In this document: positions 1 to 8,428 of the stretch, piece by piece
Position numbering within the stretch: position 1 is the first letter of the stretch
Layout: each line of letters starts with the position of its first letter
NCBI GenBank assembly: GCA_963820185.1
Contig: CAWFYV010000003.1
Coordinates: 1-64,000, forward strand
DNA length: 64,000 bases
DNA from: Aquilonibacter sp963820185
GTDB taxonomy: Bacteria; Vulcanimicrobiota; Vulcanimicrobiia; Vulcanimicrobiales; Vulcanimicrobiaceae
Reading direction: 5' to 3'
Program-made: the position numbers and the translations under genes
The notes under the pieces: model-generated
Told to the model about the DNA's origin: nothing
Databases searched by the model: none
The model's input: only the letters and a program-made list of their open reading frames with translations

Positions 1-137
1 TCGCCGGGGCGAAAACGGGTCGAGAGGCCATAGCGGCGCGTCAAGTCGACAAAAGTCTCCGGCTGCAAGCAGCCTTCGAGGTGGCAGTGGAGGTGAATCT
101 TTGGTAGACTCGCGATGGCCGGATCGATCGGTTCCAT
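1..137 (-). CDS. add: Adenosine deaminase, N-terminal fragment (runs off the window)
   Basis: Reading the minus strand from the ATG at 137 gives 45 codons that run off the left edge. After a short lead, the sequence LPKIHLHCHLEG followed by PETFVDL matches the start of adenosine/adenine deaminases. In that family the HxH pair (here HCH) binds the catalytic zinc, and the enzyme deaminates adenosine to inosine in purine salvage. No clear Shine-Dalgarno is visible. Its upstream region is shared with the divergent tRNA gene. The rest of the enzyme lies outside the window, so adenosine versus adenine or another amidohydrolase substrate cannot be settled. Confidence 0.7.
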   Translation of the reverse strand, partial: MEPIDPAIASLPKIHLHCHLEGCLQPETFVDLTRRYGLSTRFRPG

Positions 138-193
138 TGAATTTGAGGTTCGGAAGGAAAGGCGTTCGACCCGCCGTATCCAAGCATGCCCAT

Positions 194-270
<77 letters not shown>

Positions 271-275
271 AATCG

Positions 276-318
276 AACAGGTCCAACAGCGGAAACGTTG
301 TTGGACCTGTTTCGTTTT
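276..318 (+). terminator. Intrinsic terminator after tRNA-fMet
   Basis: A 16-bp stem (276-291 pairing with 296-311, one G-U pair) closed by a GAAA tetraloop and followed by a T-rich tract (TTTCGTTTT). It sits 5 bases after the tRNA and 10 bases before the stop of the convergent minus-strand gene, so it may serve both transcripts, though only the plus-strand side has a good T tract. Confidence 0.85.
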
Positions 319-327
319 CGCAGCGCA

Positions 328-2019
328 TCAGGTTGCGGTACCGAGGGTCCTCAAGCGACGCTGCAGCAAGGCGTTTTCTTCGCGGATCGCGTCCGTTTCA
401 ATCGCGGCAACTGCGATTGCAACCGCTGCGGCGATATGGGCAACGGCATCGTCGATATCGGGTGGAATCGCCTCTCCGCCCGCGCGATTGCCAATGCAGA
501 GAACGCCAACGAGGCGACCGGCGAGGATCATCGGATAAGCACGCACGCCAGGGAATGCCGTCGCTAGATCCTGCAGATCAAGAGGCTCTAGATGCGCCCG
601 CATATCGGCGCACGCGGCGTCGTTCTCCTCGATCTCTGCGGGAGCTTCAAGCCACGACGATCCTGCTTTCGCGAGGGCGCCGTTCGCCGCCAAGTAGACG
701 GCGGTCCCATCCACAAGTGCATACTGACCGACCGTGTCCACGGTGTCGCGGATAAGCGGCTTCGTCGACGTATAAAACTGCGCCGTCGTCGCATACCGCA
801 CAAGAGCCAATTCCTGCGCATGCCTCGCGCGGAACAAGATATTGTCTACTGCACGGTCGACCCGAGTATGCACGACCCGCGCGCTGACGACTACCACGAG
901 GACTATGATAAAATCTACAACCGCACTTTCTACCCGCGTCAACGCCAGCAGGTACCGTTCGGCGAAGAATTCGAGCGCCGCGAACATCAGAATTAAGATC
1001 GCCGAGGTCAGCGCGTACACAACCGTGCGATTCAGTACGAACTCGATATCGAAGACACGGTGTTTGAGTATGGCGTACGTAACCGCAATCGGAATCAGGT
1101 CGATAGATATCGTGGTGTAAATCAGAAATACGGTAAACGGTATTCTTCCGAGCGAAAAGGCGATCATGGTTATGGCATAGCCCACGCCGCCGATCATGAT
1201 AGCCGCAAAGACGATGCCGACGCGGGCGCGATCTTCCGGTTTCGCAAGACGCAGCGAAAGCACCGACGCGTAAAGCAGCACGAGTGCCCACAAGCCGCAC
1301 ATGAGCGCATAAGCAATTTGCGATCTTTCGGCGATGACGTCGAGCAAGAATCCGAGAACGACGATCGCATCGACCACGCGGATTGCGCGGAGTCTCTTCG
1401 GCGAGGGCGCGGTACCGGGCAGGCGAATCGCAAACGACGCCAGCACCAAGACCGGGAAAATATTGCACAGGTCGCGCAAGATCCAGGCGATGACCGCAAA
1501 GACGGGCGCGGGCACCCAGAAGAGCTGTGCGGCAAACGTGGACCAGCTCAACCCGCCGCCGCCGATGAACAGAATCAAGGCGAAAAGCATCGCGCTCGGA
1601 CGACGGTATCCAAGATACCCCACGAGCAAGAGCGCGAGCGCAGCTGAAAGCCCCGTAAAGATTCGCTGCGAAAGGTCGGTAACACGCGGAACCGTTTCTC
1701 GAACGGCGATCAATTGGATTCCCGACGGCGTCTCCAGTGGCACGCTCACGATCGCGTCTTTCGCACCATAGCGCAGCCGTATGCGGTCTACCCAAGGGAT
1801 GGCATCGAGTCGAATGCGCGCCCCCGGCACGATACCGAGCGCTTGCATTTCCGCGCTGGCCCTCGTGACCGTCGCCGCTCGCCACAAGCCGGGGTTGTCT
1901 AGTTCAAATGCCGGATGATAGGCATCGGGTCCGATGGATACGGCTAGAACCATGGCAAGCCACATTAGCGCAAAGGCGGGCAGCAGAACGCGCGCCGCCC
2001 TCTGAGAAGACTCGCTCAT
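328..2019 (-). CDS. 7TM-type membrane protein with C-terminal GAF-like domain, no kinase
   Basis: Encodes 563 aa from the ATG at 2019; a longer reading from 2082 would prepend a hydrophilic segment with no signal. One N-terminal transmembrane helix (about residues 10-30) is followed by an extracytoplasmic region of about 100 aa that looks PDZ-like. A block of roughly seven hydrophobic helices follows, then a soluble C-terminal domain with GAF character (VDGTAVYLA...VLCIGNRAGGE). The architecture resembles the input half of membrane histidine kinases, but there is no H-box and no HATPase domain, and the protein ends soon after a short helix. I infer a signal sensor or a kinase that lost its output module. 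A palindrome sits just upstream. Confidence 0.75.
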   Translation of the reverse strand: MSESSQRAARVLLPAFALMWLAMVLAVSIGPDAYHPAFELDNPGLWRAATVTRASAEMQALGIVPGARIRLDAIPWVDRIRLRYGAKDAIVSVPLETPSGIQLIAVRETVPRVTDLSQRIFTGLSAALALLLVGYLGYRRPSAMLFALILFIGGGGLSWSTFAAQLFWVPAPVFAVIAWILRDLCNIFPVLVLASFAIRLPGTAPSPKRLRAIRVVDAIVVLGFLLDVIAERSQIAYALMCGLWALVLLYASVLSLRLAKPEDRARVGIVFAAIMIGGVGYAITMIAFSLGRIPFTVFLIYTTISIDLIPIAVTYAILKHRVFDIEFVLNRTVVYALTSAILILMFAALEFFAERYLLALTRVESAVVDFIIVLVVVVSARVVHTRVDRAVDNILFRARHAQELALVRYATTAQFYTSTKPLIRDTVDTVGQYALVDGTAVYLAANGALAKAGSSWLEAPAEIEENDAACADMRAHLEPLDLQDLATAFPGVRAYPMILAGRLVGVLCIGNRAGGEAIPPDIDDAVAHIAAAVAIAVAAIETDAIREENALLQRRLRTLGTAT

Positions 2020-2021
2020 GC

Positions 2022-2042
2022 CGATACGTTCGTCACGTATCG
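2022..2042. promoter_or_regulatory. Perfect 8-bp inverted repeat (operator or RNA hairpin) at the sensor gene start
   Basis: CGATACGT and ACGTATCG form a perfect inverted repeat around a 5-base spacer. It lies 2 bases upstream of the ATG of the 7TM-GAF gene and within the 96-bp divergent region shared with the S10 peptidase gene. In DNA it could be a dimeric regulator site. In the minus-strand mRNA it would fold over the ribosome-binding region. Confidence 0.5.
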
Positions 2043-2115
2043 AACGTGCACCGCCCTCAGGCCGCCCCAGCCAGAAATGCATAGGATTATCGGGCCTGTT
2101 GTTTTATCACCCCAT

Positions 2116-3598
2116 ATGAAAGCGCTCTTTTTCGGACTTGCGCTCGCGTTGCTGCCGATTCGTTCGCTGGCGGCCGACGCGGTGACGCAGCACACGCTCA
2201 CGATGGACGGCCGCGTGATTCACTACACCGCGCGCGCCGGCACGATCACGCTTTACGACGAAAAACGCCGGCCCATCGACACGATGTTCTATACCGCCTA
2301 CACGCAGGACGGCGTCGATCCCGCCAAACGTCCGGTGACCTTCTTTTACAACGGCGGCCCGGGAGGTTCGAGCGTATGGCAACGCATGGCCGCGTTTGGC
2401 CCGGTCCGTGTCATTGGCGGAAAGCCGGGCGAAACACCGAGCGCCCCGTACACCGTCGTCGACAATCAATACTCGCTGCTGGATAAGACCGATGAAGTCT
2501 ATGTCGACGCGCCGGCGACCGGGTTCAGCCGGATGCTTCCTGCCGGCAAAGGCTCGCAGGTCTTCGGTATCGATCAGGACGCCGCCGCATTCGCGCAGTT
2601 CATTCGCAGCTATCTCTCGGACCACGGGCGCTGGAACTCGCCGAAATATCTTTTCGGCGAGAGTTACGGTACGGTCCGCAACGCCGCAGTCGCTCGTCAG
2701 CTCGAGAACGGATTCGGGCAAGCGATTCAACTCAACGGCATGGTCATGATGTCGAACGCGTTGAACCTCGATGTGCTGTGGGACGATGAAAACGTCGGCG
2801 GAAACGACTGGGCGTTCGTGTTATTTCTGCCGACCGAAGCGGCGACCGCGTGGTACTACCATCTGGTGCCGAATCGCCCCGACGATCTTCCCGCCTTTCT
2901 CGCCGGCGTCGAGCACTTCGCGCTTGGCGAATATCTCACCACACTTGCACAAGGCGACAACGCCACGGCCGCGACGCGCGAAGACACGATTCATAAACTC
3001 GCCGAATACACAGGCCTCTCCGAGACGGTGATCCGCGAAGCGAATCTGCGCATCAAGCCCAATGACTTCCGCAGCGATCTGCTACGCTCGCAGGGCAAGG
3101 TCGTGGGCTACATGGATACGCGCTACTTCGGCTATGACGTGGTCGGAAATCGCCAAACGCCGATGTGGGACAACTCCGATCTCGCGACCACGCCCGCTGT
3201 CGTCTTCGATCTTCAACGATTACGTGCGCAATCAACTCGGCTATAAGACCCAACTCGAGTATCGCTCGCTCTACGATGTCTTAGCCGGATGGGACTGGAA
3301 GCACCAGACCGATCTCGGCGGCGACGCCGCGCTTATCAAACCGCCGAACACGATCGTCGACCTTTCGGAAGCGATGGCCGAGAATCCGAGCATGCGCGTC
3401 TTCGCGGCGATGGGCTACTACGACATGTCGACGCCGTACTTCCAGCAAGAGTACGACTTCGCGCACTTACATCTCCCCGAGGCACTGCGCGGCAACGTCA
3501 CGATCGGACGCTACCAGGCGGGACACATGATGTACATCGACCCGGCGAGTCTGACGAAACTCAAAGCCGATCTCGATCGCTGGTACGACGGCCACTAA
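2116..3598 (+). CDS. Peptidase S10 (serine carboxypeptidase-like), frameshifted
   Basis: Starts at ATG 2116 with a signal peptide (KALFFGLALALLP...). The first frame carries the oxyanion region NGGPGGSS and the nucleophile motif GESYG with Ser at residue 183, then ends out of frame at 3246. The rest of the enzyme continues in another frame from about 3206 (FNDYVRNQLGY onward), where the regions expected to hold the catalytic Asp (YYDMSTP) and His (GHMM) lie. Removing one T at 3205-3206 restores one reading frame of about 493 codons. S10 enzymes cleave C-terminal residues from peptides; a signal peptide suggests periplasmic or extracellular action. As written, the triad is split and the gene would be inactive unless the indel is a sequence error. 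Confidence 0.85.
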
Positions 3599-3710
3599 CA
3601 CGCAAAACAATCAATCCAATAACCGCAAGAATCAGCGCAAAATAGAGCGCTTCGAGTGCGCCCGAGCCGCCGTCGGGGTCGATGCCCGTGAGCCATTCAA
3701 TATATTCCAT
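3561..3710 (-). CDS. Small membrane protein, 49 aa
   Basis: The minus strand from ATG 3710 reads MEYIEWLTGIDPDGG..., then a single hydrophobic helix (ALYFALILAVIGLIVL) and a basic tail (RRTSDRDRL). A GGGAG Shine-Dalgarno lies 9 bases upstream, and the ATG is 4 bases after the stop of the beta-propeller gene on the same strand, so cotranscription is likely. Its last 38 bases overlap the 3' end of the convergent peptidase gene. I do not recognise the family; one helix plus a charged tail is all that can be said. Confidence 0.5.
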   Translation of the reverse strand: MEYIEWLTGIDPDGGSGALEALYFALILAVIGLIVLRVSGRRTSDRDRL

Positions 3711-3714
3711 CGCA

Positions 3715-5832
3715 CTATACTCCCGACACAATCCCTGATGGTACGATTATTCCCCAAGCGCCGCGCCCATAGGTGACGGCTACGAGTTGGATTTGCTCCT
3801 GCAGAATTATCGGCGGACGACGATGAAAGACAAAATGTCCGAGCGCTGCAAAATCCTGAACCTGAGTATTGGGGAAGCCTTGCATGAACGTATTCCAGGT
3901 CGTCCCATTGTCGCTCGATGCATACACGCCACAACTCGTACCAACGATGAGCGTCGGCGGCGAAAATCGGGTCCAGTCGACGTAGATCGCGTTTGCGCGG
4001 AGATCGTTTGGGAAGTTTCCCGTCCGGTCGTGCCATGCGCCCCCGGCGAGTTCCCAAACCTTGCTCCCAGCTGCAGCAAAGACGTGCGTCGAATCTGCCG
4101 GATCGACGCGCATATCGTTCACGCCCGCGCCGCCGCCGCTAAATCCGGTATTGGTCCACGACGTAGCAGTGGCGCCGTTCCACACCCAAAGACTTCCGTC
4201 ATCCGTCGCAGCGTAAATTATGCTCGGATCCTCCGCGCCGAGCGCAAGGGACTGTACCAAATGCGTATGACCCGAACTGTCGACATACACGGGGCCGCCG
4301 CCGAGCGTGTCCCAAACCGGCGCGGAAACCGTAGCGTCGGCCGTGACCAGAACCTCCGACGTGCCAACGATCAGACGTTTGGGTTCCGTTGGATCCATCT
4401 CAAATGAGCGCTGCGTTGACGTGTAGTAATTTGCGCCGGTCGCAAGCCACGTAGCGGGCGCACCGGCGTTGACCGCATCGAGAATCGTCGTCCAGGTTTG
4501 GCCGCCGTTCTGCGTTCGGATTACAAGTGGATCTCCAGTTGAACCTGGGAACGACGCGAACGTCGTGTTGTTCACGTAAATATTCGACGAGCTCGTCGGA
4601 TCGACGAGCACCTTCCCGGCCTCACCGCCTGGCATTCCCGACCACGACGTCGAACCCGCCGATTTCAATGTGCCTATATCTTGCGCGACGCCGTAGACGT
4701 TTGACCAATTCGACGCATCGAGCGCAGCGGTATAGAACTGCGTGACGGCGAGATCGCCCACCATCGATGCGTATTGCTGCGTCTCAAGGTTGATCGACAT
4801 GACGCCTTGATCGGCAGTTGCGTACAAGTTGCCGTCGTTGCCGACGGCGAGATTCACCCAATCCCAGCCCGGGCCCGCCTGGGTCCATGTCTGTCCGTAG
4901 TCGTAGCTCACACACAGCGCGTATGCGTCGTCCACGACAACGATGTTCGGGCTTTCGGGCGCCGCGGCGATCGTGTGATGCCAGAAGCGGTACTCGAAAG
5001 GCCCTGGCGACGCAGCGAGGGCTGTCCATTGCGCACCTCCGTCATCGGTAACAAAGCGATGCCTCGCAATCGGGTTTCCCTTTGCGTTCACCGTCAGGAA
5101 CGAGGCATAGACGTATTCGGTCTTCCCCACGAACGTCAAGTAATGGTGCGTGCCGCCGGTGAGCCGCCCACCGCTTCCGCCGCCGAGCGCCGCCCTCGAG
5201 GGTAACGCGCTCGAAGTCGACTGTTTCCAATGCGCACCGCCGTCCACGCTATAGTGGATGCCGTTCTTCGATGGATCCGCAGCGCCAAGCAGCACGGTGT
5301 AGAGCGTGCCCGAGGGCATCATGAGCACGTCGGCATAGTAGCCGGCGGGAAGATTCAAGTTCGTCCAACTCGTGCCCAGGTTCGTACTCTTGTAGAAGCC
5401 GTTCCCGCCGTTCGCGCAATAGAGCGTCTGCGTATTGGTCGCATCGAAAACGATGCCTTGCGGATCGTCGCCTGGGCCCACGATCGGCTGGTGTTGCCAG
5501 GTCGCACCGCCGTCTTGGGAGATCAGCATCCCGCCGCGCGGCGACCCGACGGCGCCGATGATGATGTCTGCGTTCGCGGGACTGAACAGCAGATTATGCG
5601 AGCCGTTAAACTGCAAGCTCGGCTGCGAATCGGTGAGCGGCGTCCACGTGGTGCCGCCGTCATTGGTTTGCCAAATGCCGCCGTTTTGCCCGGCAACAAA
5701 GAGCCTGCCCGCAATGGTCGGATGTGGAGCAACGCCCTCGATTCTGCCGCATACCAGCAGGCTTCCAGCGCCGTTGTTGACGGGCGCCGGTCCGAGCGAT
5801 GTCCATTGCGTGGTACTAAGCGGGGTTCCCAT
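3715..5832 (-). CDS. Asp-box (BNR) beta-propeller protein
   Basis: A 705-aa protein built from Asp-box repeats of the S-x-D-x-G-x-T-W type, visible at least seven times (NDGGTTW, QDGGATW, VDGGAHW, DDGGAQW, YDYGQTW, QNGGQTW, SDNGTTW). Such repeats form sialidase/sortilin-like propellers. No sialidase catalytic Arg triad or signal peptide is evident, so the ligand and location are unknown. The start ATG at 5832 has GGAGGG 8 bases upstream. The 49-aa membrane peptide follows it in the same direction. Calling it a sugar hydrolase would go beyond the sequence. Confidence 0.85.
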   Translation of the reverse strand: MGTPLSTTQWTSLGPAPVNNGAGSLLVCGRIEGVAPHPTIAGRLFVAGQNGGIWQTNDGGTTWTPLTDSQPSLQFNGSHNLLFSPANADIIIGAVGSPRGGMLISQDGGATWQHQPIVGPGDDPQGIVFDATNTQTLYCANGGNGFYKSTNLGTSWTNLNLPAGYYADVLMMPSGTLYTVLLGAADPSKNGIHYSVDGGAHWKQSTSSALPSRAALGGGSGGRLTGGTHHYLTFVGKTEYVYASFLTVNAKGNPIARHRFVTDDGGAQWTALAASPGPFEYRFWHHTIAAAPESPNIVVVDDAYALCVSYDYGQTWTQAGPGWDWVNLAVGNDGNLYATADQGVMSINLETQQYASMVGDLAVTQFYTAALDASNWSNVYGVAQDIGTLKSAGSTSWSGMPGGEAGKVLVDPTSSSNIYVNNTTFASFPGSTGDPLVIRTQNGGQTWTTILDAVNAGAPATWLATGANYYTSTQRSFEMDPTEPKRLIVGTSEVLVTADATVSAPVWDTLGGGPVYVDSSGHTHLVQSLALGAEDPSIIYAATDDGSLWVWNGATATSWTNTGFSGGGAGVNDMRVDPADSTHVFAAAGSKVWELAGGAWHDRTGNFPNDLRANAIYVDWTRFSPPTLIVGTSCGVYASSDNGTTWNTFMQGFPNTQVQDFAALGHFVFHRRPPIILQEQIQLVAVTYGRGAWGIIVPSGIVSGV

Positions 5833-5966
5833 AGTGATTCCCTCCGCTGCTTATCAGTACTCACTAGGCTACTCCGCTCGCGCGCAACCCGCAATAATCA
5901 TTTGGCCCCACCGATGACGTAGTTCTACGGACGCGGCAAGCGTGTACCGGAAGCTATCGTTGCCTC

Positions 5967-6536
5967 ATGGACATCTTCATCGCTCTCGCCGCCTACGTCG
6001 GATGCGTCATCGTAAGCATCCTCACCGCAGACTTCATCACCGGCCTCATGCACTGGGCCGAAGATACCTGGCTACGGCCTGGGAAATCGGCCCTCCTCGA
6101 CCGTTTCATCGTCAACGACAACATCGATCATCATCGCTCTCCCGGCAAGATTCGCGCCGGCGCATACTGGGCCACCAATCGCGTCTGCATCGTCCTCGCG
6201 GTCGTGGTTGCGGTGATTCTCGCGCTCTTTCACGTGCACTACTGGGAGCCGTACCTCGTCCTCGCCTTGCTCTCGCAATCGAACCAGGTCCATCTCTGGG
6301 CGCATAGCTCGCGCCCGCCGGCGCCGGTAAAAGTGCTGCAGCGCACGGGCCTGCTGCAATCGACCGCGCATCACGCCGAACACCACAAACGTCCCTACGC
6401 CTCGCGCTTCTGCACGATGACCGCGTTTCTCAATCCGGTGCTCGACCGCATTCGGTTCTGGCACGCGCTCGAATCGATCGTCGTCTTCTTCGGCGGTACC
6501 GTGCAACGCGCAACGCCCGCCCGCGGAGGTTACTAA
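5967..6536 (+). CDS. carF: Plasmanylethanolamine desaturase-like lipid desaturase (CarF/PEDS1/Kua family)
   Basis: Encodes 189 aa with hydrophobic helices near residues 1-25, 68-90 and 92-105. The histidine set typical of the TMEM189/Kua B domain is present: MHW (H29), IDHHRSP (H55, H56), NQVHLWAH (H109, H113) and AHHAEHH (H135, H136, H139, H140), plus the C-terminal NPVLD. In this di-iron family the enzyme introduces the vinyl-ether bond of plasmalogens; in myxobacteria CarF is needed for a singlet-oxygen response. The function here is inferred from these motifs. A 34-aa membrane peptide with its own strong ribosome site follows 1 base after the stop. Confidence 0.85.
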   Translation: MDIFIALAAYVGCVIVSILTADFITGLMHWAEDTWLRPGKSALLDRFIVNDNIDHHRSPGKIRAGAYWATNRVCIVLAVVVAVILALFHVHYWEPYLVLALLSQSNQVHLWAHSSRPPAPVKVLQRTGLLQSTAHHAEHHKRPYASRFCTMTAFLNPVLDRIRFWHALESIVVFFGGTVQRATPARGGY

Positions 6537-6537
6537 G

Positions 6538-6642
6538 ATGAACGGGCGTCAGCTCAGTTTGTTAGGCCTTTGCGTCGTCATCGTCATCGTCTTCCTAGCC
6601 TTCCTAGCCGTGGGGTACTTCCTCTTGCATCTTGCAATATGA
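6538..6642 (+). CDS. 34-aa single-helix membrane peptide downstream of carF
   Basis: ATG 6538 begins a 34-codon frame, MNGRQLSLLGL followed by an almost wholly hydrophobic stretch (CVVIVIVFLAFLAVGYFLL) and ending HLAI. A GGAGGT ribosome-binding sequence lies 7 bases upstream, inside the last codons of carF, and the start is 1 base after the carF stop, so translational coupling is likely. It could be a small partner or stabiliser of the desaturase. No family is recognised. Confidence 0.55.
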   Translation: MNGRQLSLLGLCVVIVIVFLAFLAVGYFLLHLAI

Positions 6643-6681
6643 ATGCCCGCTCAAATGCGCGCTCGCCACCACGTTCGAATC

Positions 6682-7848
6682 CTAGCTCGCAACGGCAAAG
6701 CGGTCACTCCAGCGGATTTTGCCGGTCAGCTGCATCGCGACAAACAACGTGATGATTGCCCCGATCGTGATCGTCAAACCGGCCCAGCCCTCGTTGAAGA
6801 GCGCCCATGAAAAGAGCACGAGGTAGATCAACTGTACGGCGCCCGCTTCGAAGGCGGCGAATCTCCAACCGATCACGAGCCGCAAATAGGTAACCGTAAG
6901 GAACATCGACACGACCGAGCAGATCGTGAACGCCGCCTCCAACGGTAAGCGATCGACCAGGTACGCGAGCAAGAGGTGGAACGCGAAGAACGCGCACGCC
7001 AGAAAGAAGTAGTTCATGGGGTGGAGATTGACGCCGCGCAGTGTCGTAATCAGGAGCATGACGAAGATATAGAACAACAGCGACACCGGCGCCCAGAATG
7101 TGATCCGTTGCGCAAGTGGACCGGGTTGCAGCGGATAAGGAATCGTCATGCCGATCCCGTTTCCAGTCACGAGCGTTGCGTACTTCCACTGCAGCTTCCA
7201 GCCATCACCTTGCGAAACTTCACTCGTAGGAAGTAGCGTTTTTGGCGGAAAATCGATGGCACGAAAATTTGTTGCCATCGTCAGGTCGAGGTTTTGGATC
7301 GACGCGACCCCGTCGCCAAGCCGATACACCCACGATTCAACGCCGCGCGAGCGGTAGGCGACGCTAATCGTGGTGGTTTCACCCGGTCTGAGATCAAAAT
7401 CGACAACGCCATTGATCGCGGCCGTGTTGTCGATGCGGCGGTCGCCAATCTTATAAACGAGATCGGCGTAACTCCCACCGGCATCCGGCACGGGAAGTTT
7501 GACGTAGAGATGTGGGGCGTTTGTGGTGTTGCGCGCCTTATAGCGCGCAGCGAATGTCACGTCGTAGAGGTTGTACCAGAGCAGACCCTTGCGCCGTTGC
7601 GTGAGATCGAGGACGACGTTGATTCGGCTGCTCTCCAGTGGCAAGTAACGATCTGGAAGCTTCGGGCCCCCGTGTGAAAACACCAACGGCGCCCTTTGTG
7701 TCTTGGCGCCGCCCCATTGCGCACCCAACTGCGCCTGCTGCGCGCTGTCCGAGTCGCCAGTGCGCGTCGCAAGTGTTGCACCGAGGATTAGCCATGCAAG
7801 GCTGGCGCCGCAGAAAATTACGGCGATGGCACCGAGGTTTTTGAGCAC
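6682..7848 (-). CDS. CreD-like inner membrane protein
   Basis: A 388-aa protein with an N-terminal helix, a large extracytoplasmic region (about residues 30-230) and about five C-terminal helices. The segment HPMNYFFLACAFFAFHLLL resembles the conserved membrane motif of CreD (inner membrane protein of the CreBC regulon), whose biochemical role is not well defined. The start is a GTG at 7848 with GGGGGA 6 bases upstream. No CreBC homologues are beside it. Two copies of a CAAAGC...CTTTG palindrome lie 11-48 bp upstream of the start, so the gene is probably controlled by a dedicated repressor or activator encoded elsewhere. Confidence 0.7.
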   Translation of the reverse strand: MLKNLGAIAVIFCGASLAWLILGATLATRTGDSDSAQQAQLGAQWGGAKTQRAPLVFSHGGPKLPDRYLPLESSRINVVLDLTQRRKGLLWYNLYDVTFAARYKARNTTNAPHLYVKLPVPDAGGSYADLVYKIGDRRIDNTAAINGVVDFDLRPGETTTISVAYRSRGVESWVYRLGDGVASIQNLDLTMATNFRAIDFPPKTLLPTSEVSQGDGWKLQWKYATLVTGNGIGMTIPYPLQPGPLAQRITFWAPVSLLFYIFVMLLITTLRGVNLHPMNYFFLACAFFAFHLLLAYLVDRLPLEAAFTICSVVSMFLTVTYLRLVIGWRFAAFEAGAVQLIYLVLFSWALFNEGWAGLTITIGAIITLFVAMQLTGKIRWSDRFAVAS

Positions 7849-7858
7849 GATTCCCCCA

Positions 7859-7896
7859 CAAAGCAGTAACTTTGCAAAACAAAGCTAATTACTTTG
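7859..7896. promoter_or_regulatory. Tandem palindromic operators upstream of the CreD-like gene
   Basis: Two imperfect copies of one palindrome: CAAAGCAGTAACTTTG at 7859-7874 and CAAAGCTAATTACTTTG at 7880-7896. They start 21 bp apart, two helical turns, so two dimers would bind the same DNA face. The stretch is AT-rich against a GC-rich background and lies in the only non-coding DNA upstream of the CreD-like gene. Confidence 0.65.
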
Positions 7897-7914
7897 TAAC
7901 ACAGAGTTAGGCTC

Positions 7915-8304
7915 CTAGGCAAGGGCAACGCACTCGATCTCGATATCAAATTCGAGCGGCCACTCTCCGACCGGCACAAAGGTCCGGGCCGGCGGATTTT
8001 CCGGAAAGAAGCGGGCGTAGACCTCGTTGATCGAGCGGTAGTGGTCGCCGTTCGCATAGACGTGCACCATGCAGATCTTCTCGAGCGACGATCCGGCCGT
8101 TTCCAATATGTGCGCGAGGTTGCGCAAGCAGCGCTCGGTCTGTTCGGCAATGGGTTCGCGAGCAAAGGTCCCGGTCTCGAGGTCGATCGGCGGGGTTCCC
8201 GAGACAAAGATGAAGCCATTGGCCCGTACGGCGGCCGAGATCGGTACCCCCCGCCCACGGCTGACCTGGGAGATTCCGGGGACCTCGATGACCTCGCGCT
8301 GCAT
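7915..8304 (-). CDS. RidA family enamine/imine deaminase
   Basis: A 129-aa protein of the YjgF/YER057c/UK114 (RidA) fold. It contains the conserved core FVSGTPPID, the NLAHILETAGSSLEKI segment and PARTFVPVGEWP, in which the Arg binds the substrate carboxylate in active RidA enzymes. Family members hydrolyse reactive enamines/imines made by PLP enzymes to ketoacids and ammonia. A Shine-Dalgarno AAGGA lies 7 bases before ATG 8304. It is divergent from the his operon and shares its short control region. Confidence 0.88.
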   Translation of the reverse strand: MQREVIEVPGISQVSRGRGVPISAAVRANGFIFVSGTPPIDLETGTFAREPIAEQTERCLRNLAHILETAGSSLEKICMVHVYANGDHYRSINEVYARFFPENPPARTFVPVGEWPLEFDIEIECVALA

Positions 8305-8322
8305 GAATCGATCCTTTCAAGC

Positions 8323-8351
8323 TTGACAGTCTGGGCCGGCGTTGGTATAAC
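8323..8351 (+). promoter_or_regulatory. Housekeeping-type promoter of the his operon
   Basis: A perfect -35 TTGACA (8323-8328), a 17-bp spacer and a -10 TATAAC (8346-8351). Transcription would start near 8358, only about 5 bases before the leader-peptide ATG at 8363, so the leader peptide would be translated from an almost leaderless transcript. The promoter is also 19 bp from the divergent RidA gene. Confidence 0.85.
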
Positions 8352-8362
8352 CCTACAACACC

Positions 8363-8428
8363 ATGCTGGTCCTTCAGGCACACGTTCACCATCACCATCA
8401 TCACGGACTCGCGAGTCGCGTGCGATGA
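8363..8428 (+). CDS. hisL: his operon leader peptide (seven His codons)
   Basis: ATG 8363 encodes 21 residues, MLVLQAHVHHHHHHGLASRVR, with seven His codons in eight positions. It lies between the promoter and an intrinsic terminator in front of hisG, the layout of classical transcription attenuation. There is no room for a Shine-Dalgarno after the predicted transcription start. Ribosome stalling at the His codons would leave 8404-8414 free to pair with the terminator arm, and completion of the peptide would cover that segment. Confidence 0.9.
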   Translation: MLVLQAHVHHHHHHGLASRVR

